From positions 62,001 through 126,000 of the forward strand of contig JAZRXM010000023.1 of NCBI GenBank assembly GCA_045600205.1: a DNA stretch of 64,000 nucleotides. Direction: 5' to 3'. The first letter of the stretch is position 1, and each line of letters begins with the position of its first letter. The notes beneath the pieces were generated by a model. It was not told the origin of the DNA and made no database searches. It saw only the letters and a list, made by a program, of their open reading frames with translations. The translations under genes and the position numbers were made by a program. The DNA is from Firm-04 sp045600205 (GTDB lineage Bacteria; Bacillota; Clostridia; Oscillospirales; Ruminococcaceae). Positions 42,206-51,823 of the stretch are shown one piece after another.

Positions 42206-43396
42206 TCATTTCAGGAAACTCTCAAACGAGCGGTTCGAGGAGGAGAAGGTGTTTTCCACCACTGCGATATACTGGCGGAAAACGGGCTTGCCGTTGACAT
42301 AGAGAACATCATTCATATCAGGGATGCCGAGTGCTTCGAGGTCGCCGTCGCTCAGGTCAGCCAAGCGGATATGGCATTCCACGGACATCGGGATATCGCG
42401 GAGTTCCTTGAATGTCACGGTGACGAGATCCTCAGTGTCATGTAATTCCAGTCCGAGAGATTCGGGTGTTTCGTCGTCATTCAGATCTTTTGCAATGCAG
42501 ATGCCCAGCTTCTGACGTTGTGCCTTAGTGGTTTCGGATACGGGGACTTCTGCTTTGAAGCTGTCCGAAACGCCAAGCGTTGCAAGCTGCTTATCATTTA
42601 AAGCAAAGCTGATCTCCGGGCTGATTTCGAGGAGTTCCTTTGTAATCTCAGAGCGCGGAACTGCGACCCAGTCACATTTGAAATTGGTCATGGGGCGGAC
42701 AATATAGGTTTTCTTGTCATATCCGCGGATTTTCAGGGTGTAGTTTTTCTTGACGATATCGAGCGTGTTCGGTTCCAGACTGACATAGGTGCTGCCGTCA
42801 GACTTGTCTTTTACCTGTACGATCTCGTATCGGTACTCACCGAGTGCCGAAACACCGCTTTCCACGACGGTTTTCTCCTGCTTGCTGATGAGCATGGTAC
42901 CTGCGGTCATATAGAGGTACGCGCCGATGATGTAAAACATGACGAACACCGCGCCCAGAACGGTTTTCGGACCTTCTCCGACGCCGTTGCAAAGGTAGGT
43001 GAGGATGATCATGATCGCCATGGGGATCACGAATACGCGGTACTGGTAATTAAACAGAAAGACGAACAGGTGCAGCGGCATGGAGAACATAATGGCAAAG
43101 CGTGTGATCGCCTGTTTTCTGGAAAAAATCAGCGCAATTGTGAAGAACAGGCAGATGAAGCAAAGCTGTACGCAGAATGGTCTGCGCTGTGCCTCGGAGA
43201 TCTCAAGCTGATAAAACACACTGTAATAGGCAAGTTTGGCAATGCCGACGAGATAGAGAATGGAAATCAGTGAAACCGCAAACTGCACCAGAGCGTAGAT
43301 TCGTTTGCCTTTTGGTGTATGCAGGGCTTCCTTCCAATTTTGAATAATATCCTTAATGCCTGCGGATGAAGCCGCAGCGCGGGTCTGTGTTGACAT
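42206..43396 (-). CDS. Polytopic membrane protein of unknown function
   Basis: A 396-residue protein with about five to six membrane segments in the first half (residues 35-180) and a soluble C-terminal half of about 220 residues with regular charged strands. I do not recognise the family. GGGGA lies 9 bases before the ATG at 43396. It starts 52 bp after the pcrA stop on the same strand, so it may be co-transcribed with that gene. Confidence 0.78.
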   Translation of the reverse strand: MSTQTRAAASSAGIKDIIQNWKEALHTPKGKRIYALVQFAVSLISILYLVGIAKLAYYSVFYQLEISEAQRRPFCVQLCFICLFFTIALIFSRKQAITRFAIMFSMPLHLFVFLFNYQYRVFVIPMAIMIILTYLCNGVGEGPKTVLGAVFVMFYIIGAYLYMTAGTMLISKQEKTVVESGVSALGEYRYEIVQVKDKSDGSTYVSLEPNTLDIVKKNYTLKIRGYDKKTYIVRPMTNFKCDWVAVPRSEITKELLEISPEISFALNDKQLATLGVSDSFKAEVPVSETTKAQRQKLGICIAKDLNDDETPESLGLELHDTEDLVTVTFKELRDIPMSVECHIRLADLSDGDLEALGIPDMNDVLYVNGKPVFRQYIAVVENTFSSSNRSFESFLK

Positions 43397-43447
43397 GAGT
43401 GGCATTCCCCTTTCGGAACTTCGGGGCGGATGGTGTCCGCAGCGGAA

Positions 43448-45847
43448 TCAGATTTTATGGATGCGAGCGTATTTTGCCATGACTTTCTTGGTGCCGACCT
43501 TGTCAAATGCGATCTCGAGCATGGAGTCGCCCGCCATTTCCTGTGCGCTGATAATGGTACCCTCTCCGAACACGGCACTGCGGACGCGGTCACCTGCGAC
43601 GAAATTAGCAGCAGCAGCGGCTTTTTCGCGCTGTTTTGCCTGCGCGACCTGCTGCTGAAGCGTAATGGAATGAACAGCGGTCATCGGCTGTTCGGGCATT
43701 TCGCTGCGGGAGGTTACGGTGCTGTCATGCTTCTCGATGTAGCTCGGGTCAATTTCCTTGAGGAAGCGGGAGGTAAAGTTACGGGAGGTCGTGCCGTGGA
43801 GCATTCTGTGCGTGGTATTGAGCACGTACAGACGCTTTTTTGCACGGGTGATGGCAACATAGGCAAGGCGGCGTTCTTCTTCGAGGTTCTCCTGTGAGTC
43901 GATGCAGCGTGCATTCGGGAAGATGCCGTCCTCCATACCGAGCAGGAATACGTTTTCGTATTCCAGACCCTTTGCGGAGTGAATGGTCATCAGCGTGACC
44001 GCATCGGTAGATTCGTCTGCGCGGTCCTGATCGGTATACAGGGAAATTTCTTCGAGGAATCCGTCCAGAGTGGGTTCTTCGGATTCTGCGAGGTAAGTTT
44101 TGATGCTGGTTTTCAGTTCCGTAACGTTTTCCAGTCGGCTGATGCCGTCCTCGCCCATGGTTTGAAGCATTTCGGTGTAGCCTGTTTTTTCAAGCAGTAC
44201 ATCGTAGAATTCATCAAGCGGCATGGTTTTGGAAAGTTCCGTCAGGGTATCGAACATTTTTGCGATTGCCCGCATGGATGCTGCTTTGCGCTGGAGTACG
44301 GGGTAATCGGCAGCGGTGCGGAGCACTTCGATCGGGGAAATGTGCAGATCCTCGGAAATACCGGTGATATCCGAGAGCGTCTGCGGACCGATGCTGCGTT
44401 TCGGTTCATTGATGATGCGGCTGAAGCGGAGCAGGTCGTTATTGTTGTTGATAACGCACAGATATGCGACAATATCCTTGATCTCCTTGCGGTCGTAGAA
44501 GCGCAGACCGCCGTAGATGCGGTAGGGGATGCTGCCCTGTGCCATGTGCCGCTCAAGGCTGTTGGAAAGGGCATGGGTGCGGTACAAAACGGCATAGTCG
44601 CTGTACTTTGCGCCGTTTTTGACGCCTTCCTGCACGGTATCGACGATGAAGCTTGCCTCATCGTTCTGATCTTGTGCCTTATACCAGTAGATCTTGTCGC
44701 CTTCCTCGCCTGCGGTCCAGAGGGTTTTCTTCTTACGTGCCTCATTGCGGGCGATGACAGAGTTTGCGGCACCCAGAATATTCTTGGTGGAGCGGTAATT
44801 CTGTTCCAGACGGATGACCTTGCACTGCGGGAACTGATCCTCAAAGGAGAGGATGTTTTCGATCGTTGCACCGCGGAATTTATAGATGCTCTGGTCATCG
44901 TCGCCAACGACGCAGAGGTTGCCGTGTTCGCCGGCAAGCAGAGCAATCAGCTCATACTGTGCCTTGTTGGTATCCTGATACTCGTCCACCAGCAGATATT
45001 TGCAGCGGTTGCGATACTTTTCGAGGACATCGGGGCATTCACGGAACAATCTGACCGTGAGTGCAATGATGTCGTCAAAGTCAACCGCATTGGAAGCCTT
45101 GAGGCGGTTCTGGTAGATCTCGTAGATTTTTGCGATCTTGACGCGGCGGAAGTCGCCGTTTGCCTGTTCCATCAGGTCCTCAGGGGTGAGAAGCTGATCT
45201 TTTGCGCGGCCGATTTCCGTGACGAGAACTTTCGGCGGGAAAGCCTTTTCAGAGATGCCTGCACCGCTGATGGGGTCAGAAACGGCAGGATCTTCGAGGC
45301 AGGCTTTGATGACGCGCTGGGTGTCATCCTTATCGTAAATGGTAAAGGATTTGTCATAGCCGTCCAGACGGTCAATGTGCTGACGCAGGATGCGTACACA
45401 TGCGCTGTGGAACGTCGCTGTCCAGACTTCGGCAGCCGATTCCTCGCCGAGCATGGTTTGCAGACGGGTTTTCATTTCCGCTGCAGCCTTGTTGGTAAAG
45501 GTGATGGCAAGGATATTCCAGCCGCGGATGGGGTTGACGGCGGTCAGTTCTGCCAGACGGAACGGGTCAGGTGTACGGGTGCCGTCTGCGTATGCTTTCA
45601 GTTCAGCCTCCTCATCTGCGGAAAGCGAGAAGCTGCTTTCTCCGTAATATGCGTCACCGAACTGCATCATGAATGCGATGCGGTTGACGATTGCGGTGGT
45701 TTTACCGCTGCCTGCGCCCGCAAGGACGACTACGGGACCATTGACGGTACGGACAGCCTCCTGCTGCGGGTCATTCAGACCTTTTTGGCTTAAATACTTT
45801 TGAATTGCGATTTGTTTCACGCTTTGCATAGCTGAAATCTGCTCCAT
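43448..45847 (-). CDS. pcrA: ATP-dependent DNA helicase PcrA/UvrD
   Basis: Superfamily 1 helicase (799 residues) for DNA repair and replication-conflict removal. Motifs in order: AGAGSGKTT (near 38), ITFTNKAA, VDEYQDTN (near 285), GDDDQSIYKFRGA, LEQNYRS, MTIHSAKGLEY (near 635) and VAITRAKKRLY, ending with the Tudor-like domain (GDRVRSAVFGEGTI). There is an insertion of about 45 residues between motifs I and Ia. The start is uncertain: AAAGGA is only one base from the ATG at 45847, and an ATG six codons later is another candidate. Confidence 0.95.
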   Translation of the reverse strand: MEQISAMQSVKQIAIQKYLSQKGLNDPQQEAVRTVNGPVVVLAGAGSGKTTAIVNRIAFMMQFGDAYYGESSFSLSADEEAELKAYADGTRTPDPFRLAELTAVNPIRGWNILAITFTNKAAAEMKTRLQTMLGEESAAEVWTATFHSACVRILRQHIDRLDGYDKSFTIYDKDDTQRVIKACLEDPAVSDPISGAGISEKAFPPKVLVTEIGRAKDQLLTPEDLMEQANGDFRRVKIAKIYEIYQNRLKASNAVDFDDIIALTVRLFRECPDVLEKYRNRCKYLLVDEYQDTNKAQYELIALLAGEHGNLCVVGDDDQSIYKFRGATIENILSFEDQFPQCKVIRLEQNYRSTKNILGAANSVIARNEARKKKTLWTAGEEGDKIYWYKAQDQNDEASFIVDTVQEGVKNGAKYSDYAVLYRTHALSNSLERHMAQGSIPYRIYGGLRFYDRKEIKDIVAYLCVINNNNDLLRFSRIINEPKRSIGPQTLSDITGISEDLHISPIEVLRTAADYPVLQRKAASMRAIAKMFDTLTELSKTMPLDEFYDVLLEKTGYTEMLQTMGEDGISRLENVTELKTSIKTYLAESEEPTLDGFLEEISLYTDQDRADESTDAVTLMTIHSAKGLEYENVFLLGMEDGIFPNARCIDSQENLEEERRLAYVAITRAKKRLYVLNTTHRMLHGTTSRNFTSRFLKEIDPSYIEKHDSTVTSRSEMPEQPMTAVHSITLQQQVAQAKQREKAAAAANFVAGDRVRSAVFGEGTIISAQEMAGDSMLEIAFDKVGTKKVMAKYARIHKI

Positions 45848-46114
45848 TTCCTTTTCTCTTGGGATTGACCGCAGACGGGAAAATGATTCCCTTGCGGCGA
45901 TACGTATCTATTATACCATAAAAAGTTTCACTTGAAAAGCCCGAAATGAAAAAAAATCATGTTTTTTTCAATTTTTCTGGATGCGACAGGATTCTACAGG
46001 GATTTGTCGTGAAAAATACACAGAATTCGAAAAAGGGTCTTTTCTTTTTTGCAAAAGTATTGTATAATAATAAGGTATTGATTTTTTGCATTTTGCAGAG
46101 GGGATGCGTGACAA

Positions 46115-47476
46115 TTGAAGGTTCAGATCAGTGAAAGACAGCGTTCTGTGGGCGTTGTGGTAATATGGGTCTTTACGATTTGTTTGTTGATCGGGATTGC
46201 AGTATGGCGGTTTTCCGCATTGCTTGGGATCCTGAAAAAAATAATTTCGGTGTTGGCGCCGATCCTTTACGGCATTATCATTGCGTATCTATTGAGTCCG
46301 CTGATGCTCTGGATGGAACGCAAATGTTCGAAGATCCTTGAAAAAAAGAAACCGCATCCCATCATCAAGCGAACGGTTTCGGTAGCATTTGCGGTGTTGG
46401 TGCTGTTGGCAGGATTGACCGGCGTGGTTGCCATGGTCATGCCGGAACTTTACAGTTCCTTGAAAAACCTGATGAGCAGCCTGCCTGATTATATGACCTC
46501 GGCAACGGGCTGGGTGACAAAGAAAATCGGCTTGCTGCAAGAAGATCAGCCGCAGATGTACGGCTTTTTGAATTCCACATGGGAAAACCTGCAAAACAAG
46601 CTGGTCAATTTTGCAACGGAATTTCAGCCGAAACTGGAAACGTTATCCAGCGGTGCGGACATTTTAAGTACGATAACGAGTGGTGCGTTCACGGTTGTCA
46701 ACGCGCTGAAAAACTTTTTCCTCGGTATTATTGTTGCGGTCTATCTGCTGTTCCACAAGGAAAATTATCAGGCACAGATTCGCAAAATCCTATATGCGCT
46801 GCTGCCTGACCGAAAAGTGCATCGTGTACTGCAAATCGGCTCTCATGTCAGCCACAACTTTATGCACTTTCTGCTCGGCAAGACCCTTGATTCGTTCATT
46901 ATCGGAATGATGTGTTTCATCGGTCTGACGATTTTTCATATGCCGTATACCGCACTGATCTCGCTGATTGTCGGCGTTACGAACATCATCCCGTTCTTCG
47001 GACCGTTCATCGGTGCTATTCCCAGCGGTATTCTGGTTTTACTGTCTGATCCTTCCAAGGTGATTTTGTTTGCGATTTTCATTCTCATCTTGCAGCAATT
47101 TGACGGCAATATCCTTGGACCGAAGATCCTTGGCGATTCGCTCGGACTGCCGATGGTATGGGTCATGTTTGCGATTTTTGTCGGCGGCGGTATCTTCGGA
47201 TTTATCGGTATGGTTGCGTTTGTACCGTTGTTTGCGGCATTATATACCTTTGTTTCCGATATGATTTCGGAGCGGCTGAGCAGCAAAGGTCTGCCCTGTA
47301 CCACGGAAAGCTATATGACCGGGGAGCCGATTTTTGCTTCCTCAACTGAAACGACCGCAGAGGAGAAAACAGAGGAGATGACCCGTACCGTTCCTGAAGG
47401 CGATGAAGCGCAGAATGAACAGGAAGCTACGGAAGAAAAGGAAAATCAGGAGGTATCCGATGAGAACGATACATGA
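46115..47476 (+). CDS. AI-2E family membrane permease
   Basis: A 453-residue membrane protein of the AI-2E (PerM/UPF0118) family, with about eight helices and the family segment NIIPFFGPFIGAIP near residue 290. Members export small molecules or act as Na+/H+ antiporters; the substrate is not predictable here. The C-terminal 70 residues are highly acidic and look disordered. I take the TTG at 46115 as start, 11 bases after GAGGGG; a TATAAT at 46063-46068 may be its promoter. The nadA start lies inside its final codons. Confidence 0.88.
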   Translation: MKVQISERQRSVGVVVIWVFTICLLIGIAVWRFSALLGILKKIISVLAPILYGIIIAYLLSPLMLWMERKCSKILEKKKPHPIIKRTVSVAFAVLVLLAGLTGVVAMVMPELYSSLKNLMSSLPDYMTSATGWVTKKIGLLQEDQPQMYGFLNSTWENLQNKLVNFATEFQPKLETLSSGADILSTITSGAFTVVNALKNFFLGIIVAVYLLFHKENYQAQIRKILYALLPDRKVHRVLQIGSHVSHNFMHFLLGKTLDSFIIGMMCFIGLTIFHMPYTALISLIVGVTNIIPFFGPFIGAIPSGILVLLSDPSKVILFAIFILILQQFDGNILGPKILGDSLGLPMVWVMFAIFVGGGIFGFIGMVAFVPLFAALYTFVSDMISERLSSKGLPCTTESYMTGEPIFASSTETTAEEKTEEMTRTVPEGDEAQNEQEATEEKENQEVSDENDT

Positions 47477-48389
47477 GGTACAGGAGCGCATTCAGGCATT
47501 GAAAGCGCAGACAGGCGTACAAATTCTGGCGCACAGCTATCAGTCACCTGATATTCTGGAAATCGCAGATATTACAGGTGACAGCTACAAATTAAGCGTT
47601 GCTGCAAGTGAATCCGATGCGGAGCGGCTTTTGGTTTGCGGGGTTCATTTCATGGCGGAAACCGCGAAGCTGCTCAATCCCGAAAAAACGGTCTACGAGG
47701 CAAACCCGTTGGCAGGCTGCCCTATGGCGGAGCAGTTTTCGCCTGCACAGATTCTTGCAGAGAAGGAAAAAATCGGGGAATGCGCCGTGGTTGCATATGT
47801 CAACACCACAGCGGAGATTAAAGCAGTCAGCGATGTCTGCGTGACGTCGTCCTCAGCGGTAGAAATCGTGAAAAATATGCCGCAGCAGAACATCCTGTTC
47901 ATTCCGGATTGCAATCTCGGGGCATATGTGCAGTCTAAATGTCCCGAAAAGAAGCTGTATTTTATGAAGGGCGGCTGTCCGTATCACGGCAGCATTACCG
48001 TGGAGGAGGCGGCAGCGGCTAAGGCATTGCATCCTGATGCGCTGCTGTTGGTACATCCCGAATGCAATCCGCAGATCTCTGCGATGGCGGATTATGTTGG
48101 CGCAACTTCCGGAATTATCGCATATGCGAAAAAATCAGATGCATCGGAGTTCGTCATCGGCACAGAGATCAGCATTGTGATGCAGTTGCAGCTTGCTTGT
48201 CCCGAAAAACGGTTTTATCCGATCTCCACGCGGCTGATCTGCCCTGATATGCGAATTACAACTGTATCCGATGTGGAACGGGTGCTGGCTGAAATCGAAG
48301 CAGACACGGCAAAACCGTTGTTGCTCCCACAGGATGTTGCAGCAAAAGCGCGGCACTGTCTGGACGAAATGATCCGTCTTGGCGGTTGA
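47460..48389 (+). CDS. nadA: Quinolinate synthase
   Basis: 4Fe-4S enzyme that condenses iminoaspartate with dihydroxyacetone phosphate to quinolinate. The 309-residue product has ILAHSYQSPDILEIADITGDS near the N-terminus, the cluster Cys in CGVHFMAETAKLL (near 60), VHPECNP (near 197) and ICPDMRITT (near 260). AGGAGG 6 bases upstream of the ATG lies within the end of the permease gene, and the two reading frames overlap by 17 bp. Its partners nadB and nadC are 15 kb upstream. Confidence 0.95.
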   Translation: MRTIHEVQERIQALKAQTGVQILAHSYQSPDILEIADITGDSYKLSVAASESDAERLLVCGVHFMAETAKLLNPEKTVYEANPLAGCPMAEQFSPAQILAEKEKIGECAVVAYVNTTAEIKAVSDVCVTSSSAVEIVKNMPQQNILFIPDCNLGAYVQSKCPEKKLYFMKGGCPYHGSITVEEAAAAKALHPDALLLVHPECNPQISAMADYVGATSGIIAYAKKSDASEFVIGTEISIVMQLQLACPEKRFYPISTRLICPDMRITTVSDVERVLAEIEADTAKPLLLPQDVAAKARHCLDEMIRLGG

Positions 48390-48403
48390 AATGATATCAA
48401 AAA

Positions 48404-48438
48404 CAAAGGCTTCGCTCCAAATGGAACGAAGCCTTTTA
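48404..48438 (+). terminator. Terminator after nadA
   Basis: AAAGGCTTCG pairs with CGAAGCCTTTT (with inner CTCC/GGA) to form a long hairpin followed by T residues. The A run on the far side may also stop the convergent YesL-like gene. Confidence 0.88.
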
Positions 48439-48489
48439 TTTCTGCTTGCCTTGCGGTGCGCCATGATGAACATCGTAAATACAACTGAA

Positions 48490-49398
48490 TCAGGAAATGG
48501 TGCGTTGCTGCTTGGTTTTCTCTTTGGGTGCGGGCGATTCGGAATCACTGCGGTCTGTAAAGACACGCTCCTCCTCGGGAATTGCATCGTTCAATTCGGG
48601 GTTTGGTTCACCGCTCTGCTCGTAGTACGGATTGATAACGTATTTCTGAATCACGGGGTAGCAGATATACATGACCGTGAATCCGATCATAGCAGCCGGA
48701 TAGAAGCACAGAAAAACGGTCAGCCAACGCCAGATCAAAATGGGAATGGCGATCACTGCAATTTCCAGTGCCACGCAAAAGAGCGTTAACAGGCACTGCT
48801 TGGGGGAAAGAACCGTCAGTTGCAGCGCATTTTTCAGAATGCTGCGCTTATTCAGGCGTGTAGCGGTCTGCATGGGGAAAATGAAGAAATTCATAAACAG
48901 CAGCACCAGATCAACAGAAATCGTAACGATCAGCGGAGCATACATGAGCTTGGTGCTGTAATTCACGACATACTGCGGACAAAGCGACCAGTTGCAGAAA
49001 AGCAGGGCAATTCCCAGAGCATCGATCAGGAAATAAAGGAAAGATGCTCCGAAATTATCCTGAAAGCCCGCTTTGAACTCCTCAAATGTGGAAACAGGCT
49101 TGTCCAGAATGATTTTTCGCAAAACCTTGGCACAGCCCGACATCGTAGGACCTTCCACGAGAAGCTGCACGATCAGCAGGAAAATACACATCAGATTGGT
49201 CAGTTTGTTGTTTGTTCCGATAAAGAATATGTACGAAAGCAGCAGGGGAAGATGCATGAGCGCATAAAGTAAATTCAGCGTCAGCAGTTTGCCGACATTG
49301 TGCCAAAGCAGTTCCCAGAATCGCGCAAACGTATTTTTTTTCGGTGCATACGGATTGATTCCCGCACCCGGATTTTGATACCCTCCGAACAGACCCAT
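48490..49398 (-). CDS. YesL-like (DUF624) membrane protein
   Basis: A 302-residue protein with about six membrane helices. The FARFWELLWHNVGKLLTLNLLY start and the paired-helix pattern match DUF624/YesL, a family often near sugar-uptake genes but without a proven activity. The C-terminal 40 residues are charged and cytoplasmic. AAAGGAG precedes the ATG. It follows the SpoIIM-like gene by 30 bp and both run in the same direction. Confidence 0.82.
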   Translation of the reverse strand: MGLFGGYQNPGAGINPYAPKKNTFARFWELLWHNVGKLLTLNLLYALMHLPLLLSYIFFIGTNNKLTNLMCIFLLIVQLLVEGPTMSGCAKVLRKIILDKPVSTFEEFKAGFQDNFGASFLYFLIDALGIALLFCNWSLCPQYVVNYSTKLMYAPLIVTISVDLVLLFMNFFIFPMQTATRLNKRSILKNALQLTVLSPKQCLLTLFCVALEIAVIAIPILIWRWLTVFLCFYPAAMIGFTVMYICYPVIQKYVINPYYEQSGEPNPELNDAIPEEERVFTDRSDSESPAPKEKTKQQRTIS

Positions 49399-49428
49399 CG
49401 GAAAGCACTCCTTTCTTTGGTTTTATGG

Positions 49429-50046
49429 TCATATTTTTGAATTGAGCAGCCAGAGCAGCGCAGTATGCAGCAGAGATGCCGCCAGAGCAAGTCCTACCAG
49501 AACCAGCCAGTTGCGATGCAGTTTTTTTCGTACAGTCGGGAGTTCTCCGCAGGCGTTATCGTGCAGCAGGCAGTCCTGCAATCCCGCCGAGAGCGTCAGT
49601 GCGTCCCTTGCGGCGGCAGCCAGCAGCATTGCCGAGCAAAATGCAGTCGGGAGAAACAAAACGGCGCAGCGCAGCAATCCCTTGCGGATGCCGTAAGTTG
49701 AAAAGCAGTCCGCGCCTGCAATGCCCAGTGCCATACCGCGCAGCAGCAGCAGACAGAGCGAAAAGGGCTGTCCGACGGCACAAAGTCCGCAGAGCAGTAA
49801 CCCGCCAAGCAGCAGAAGCATCGGCAAGAGAGCTGCCAGAAACACATCCCAGAGTGTGCGCACATCGGATGATAGGGCAAGTCCGCCGAAATATCGCTCC
49901 AGAAGCGGCAAAACGGCTTGCGGGAGTCTTGCCTGTCCGCGGGTACCGAGCAGCATTCCGAACAGCAATGCAGTCAGGAGCCATTGCATGGTGATACTTT
50001 TCCGTTCCGCGCTTGTCCGAATTGCGGCAGTATGTACGAAATTCAT
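49429..50046 (-). CDS. SpoIIM-like membrane protein
   Basis: A 205-residue protein with five membrane helices: one after a short N-terminus (near 22-38), then four more. The layout (a first helix, a long outer loop with LPLLERYF, then a bundle) resembles stage II sporulation protein M, which with SpoIIP and SpoIID remodels the septal wall in spore formers. The sequence match by eye is modest. AGGGGAT precedes the ATG at 50046. If correct, it hints that the organism or its ancestors form spores. Confidence 0.6.
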   Translation of the reverse strand: MNFVHTAAIRTSAERKSITMQWLLTALLFGMLLGTRGQARLPQAVLPLLERYFGGLALSSDVRTLWDVFLAALLPMLLLLGGLLLCGLCAVGQPFSLCLLLLRGMALGIAGADCFSTYGIRKGLLRCAVLFLPTAFCSAMLLAAAARDALTLSAGLQDCLLHDNACGELPTVRKKLHRNWLVLVGLALAASLLHTALLWLLNSKI

Positions 50047-50095
50047 AATGATCCCCTCCGTTTGCATTCTATGCAAAAAAGAGGGCGGATAGAAC

Positions 50096-50135
50096 AAAGC
50101 AGGACAGACTCCGAACAGGGAATCTGTCTTGCTTT
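50096..50135 (-). terminator. Hairpin downstream of proC
   Basis: AAAGCAGGACAGA (50096-50108) and TCTGTCTTGCTTT (50123-50135) pair over 13 bp with one G-U. The T tail is short, so termination strength is uncertain. Confidence 0.65.
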
Positions 50136-50147
50136 ATATGACTTGTG

Positions 50148-50960
50148 TTATTCCTTTTTGGCACCTGCCAGCGTATAGGCGCGTGCAGTGCAGCTTTCGC
50201 AGCAGCGTTTGACCACATCGGGCAGTTGACCCTCGCAAAGTCTGTCCAGACCTGCAAGTGTGGTGCCGCCGGGGGAAGATACCATTTCGATCAGCTTTTC
50301 CACGCTGTATCCCGAATCGGTGAGCATTTTTGCCGAGCCGATCATGGACTGTGCAAACAGACGGAGCGCTGCGCCTTCATCAATGCCCTCAGATGCCGCA
50401 TAGTCAAGGAAACCCTTGGCATAGAGGTACAGGAATGCAGGCGACGAGCCGTTGATTGCAATGATCTCGCGCATTTTGTTTTCGGGGATCTCCTCTGCAA
50501 CGCCGCAGGTAGCAAACATCTGCATAGCAACAGAGAATTCCGCATCGGAAACGCCTGCACATTTTGCGAGTGCGGAAGCACCTTCGCCGAGCATCAGCGG
50601 GGTGTTTGGCATTACGAGGATGATTTTAGCATCCGGAATGGTGTGGGAACGGATGAATTCCGCAGAAATGCCTGCGCAGATGGAGATGACAACCTGTTCT
50701 GCGCGGAGGGTCAGTCCATCGAGAATGGGACCGAGTACCTGCGGTTTGACTGCAAGAATCAGGAAATCGACAGCATCGCAGAGAGCCTGCTCACTGTCAC
50801 AGACGCTGACGCCTTCTTTTTGAAGGGCAGCGCGTTTTTCTGCGCTTGCGTCATATGCGTAAATTTCTGTAATTGTGCCGTTTTTGCAAAGCTCAGAGGC
50901 AGCGATACCATGCAGCATGGCACTGCCCATATTGCCCGCACCCAGGAAACCGATAGTCAT
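50148..50960 (-). CDS. proC: Pyrroline-5-carboxylate reductase
   Basis: Last step of proline synthesis, reducing pyrroline-5-carboxylate with NAD(P)H. The 270-residue product has the nucleotide loop GFLGAGNMGSAM (near 4), AVKPQVL (near 68), the VMPNTP segment (near 112) and the C-terminal DMVSSPGGTT-like signature (here EMVSSPGGTTLAGL, near 222). The ATG at 50960 is preceded by AAAGGA about 12 bases away. It starts 33 bp after folT on the same strand, so it may share the THF-riboswitch-controlled transcript. Confidence 0.95.
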   Translation of the reverse strand: MTIGFLGAGNMGSAMLHGIAASELCKNGTITEIYAYDASAEKRAALQKEGVSVCDSEQALCDAVDFLILAVKPQVLGPILDGLTLRAEQVVISICAGISAEFIRSHTIPDAKIILVMPNTPLMLGEGASALAKCAGVSDAEFSVAMQMFATCGVAEEIPENKMREIIAINGSSPAFLYLYAKGFLDYAASEGIDEGAALRLFAQSMIGSAKMLTDSGYSVEKLIEMVSSPGGTTLAGLDRLCEGQLPDVVKRCCESCTARAYTLAGAKKE

Positions 50961-50993
50961 GGAAAAATTCAGTCCTTTCAAGAAAAAGGGGTA

Positions 50994-51593
50994 TCAAGCC
51001 GCTGTGCTGCGCTTCCCGAACACCGTCTGATATGCTTTCAGGACAGCAGTCAGGACAAGCACGATCAGCGCAATATCCACAGGGAGTTCCAGCAGGTTTT
51101 TCGCAACTCTTGCGATGATTGCCGCGCTGAGCGTTCTGTCCTTGAGGAAGCCGTAGTGGAAATTTGCGGCTGTATTGCAAACGATATTGATGACCACCAC
51201 ATCCACGATTCTTGCGAGAATCAGGCGGATGCAGAGGCTCAGATTCGGTTTGGTACGCAGTGATTTGGGAGCAGGGAAATCTGCCTTGCAGTAAGCCAGC
51301 AGACCGTAGATCAGACCCTGCGCCGCACCAATCAGCACATAGAGCGGCAGGAAACCGCCGTCCGGATGTACCAGATAGCCGACGATATCGCAAAGACCGC
51401 CTGCAAAGAATGCAACGGTCGGACCGTACAGCATACCGATCGCAGCGATTGCGAGAAACGCAAAATTGATTTTTGCAAATCCCAGTTCGATCGTGAAGGA
51501 CTCGATCACCATGGAAACGGCAACGAGCAGACCCGTCACGATGACATTGCGCAGTTCTTTGAGTTCGAGCGCGGATTGACGAAAGATCTTCAT
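50994..51593 (-). CDS. folT: Folate ECF transporter S component
   Basis: A 199-residue membrane protein with about six helices that binds folate and works with an energising ECF module encoded elsewhere. The IELGFAKINFAFLAIAAIGMLYGP and LCDIVGYLVHPDGGFLP segments are typical of FolT-type S components. The ATG at 51593 comes right after the T run of a hairpin that contains its own AAAGGAG site, the output of a tetrahydrofolate riboswitch. Confidence 0.92.
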   Translation of the reverse strand: MKIFRQSALELKELRNVIVTGLLVAVSMVIESFTIELGFAKINFAFLAIAAIGMLYGPTVAFFAGGLCDIVGYLVHPDGGFLPLYVLIGAAQGLIYGLLAYCKADFPAPKSLRTKPNLSLCIRLILARIVDVVVINIVCNTAANFHYGFLKDRTLSAAIIARVAKNLLELPVDIALIVLVLTAVLKAYQTVFGKRSTAA

Positions 51594-51639
51594 AAAAAAC
51601 ACACTCCTTTGTATTTTCCGTTAATGCACAAAGGAGTGT
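51594..51639 (-). terminator. Expression platform of the THF riboswitch
   Basis: Read on the minus strand, ACACTCCTTTG (51639-51629) pairs with CAAAGGAGTGT (51611-51601) over 11 bp and is followed by six T. The 3' arm holds the folT ribosome binding site, so the hairpin could both end transcription and hide the site. Confidence 0.85.
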
Positions 51640-51654
51640 TATTTTCTATTCCCT

Positions 51655-51773
51655 TATGCGTCAGCGGGATGCGAAAGTCCTACCGCAAGTACACGAAACC
51701 CGGTACTTTTCGTCCGTCTGACAACTCCCCGTTCAGACGGCACTTTACGCAGGACATTCTACTCTGATGCGCC
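51655..51773 (-). promoter_or_regulatory. Tetrahydrofolate (THF) riboswitch
   Basis: On the minus strand a GAGTAGAATGTCCTGCGTAA start, a long helix closed by GCCGTCTG and CAGACGGA around AACGGGGAGTTGT, an ACGAA segment and the 3' block GCGGTAGGAC...GCATCCCGCT reproduce the THF riboswitch layout; GTCCT pairs with AGGAC, and GGCGCATCAG with CTGACGC closes it. It lies just ahead of folT, the usual target. A UUCG hairpin (51776-51791) stands before it. Confidence 0.9.
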
Positions 51774-51823
51774 TCAGATTCCGAAGAATCTTTGGAAAAG
51801 CATCATGCTTACCGAAAAATGAA

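Noticed and set aside
43979..45793. A 604-codon open frame antisense to pcrA
   Set aside because: All helicase motifs are on the minus strand; this frame has no recognisable domain.
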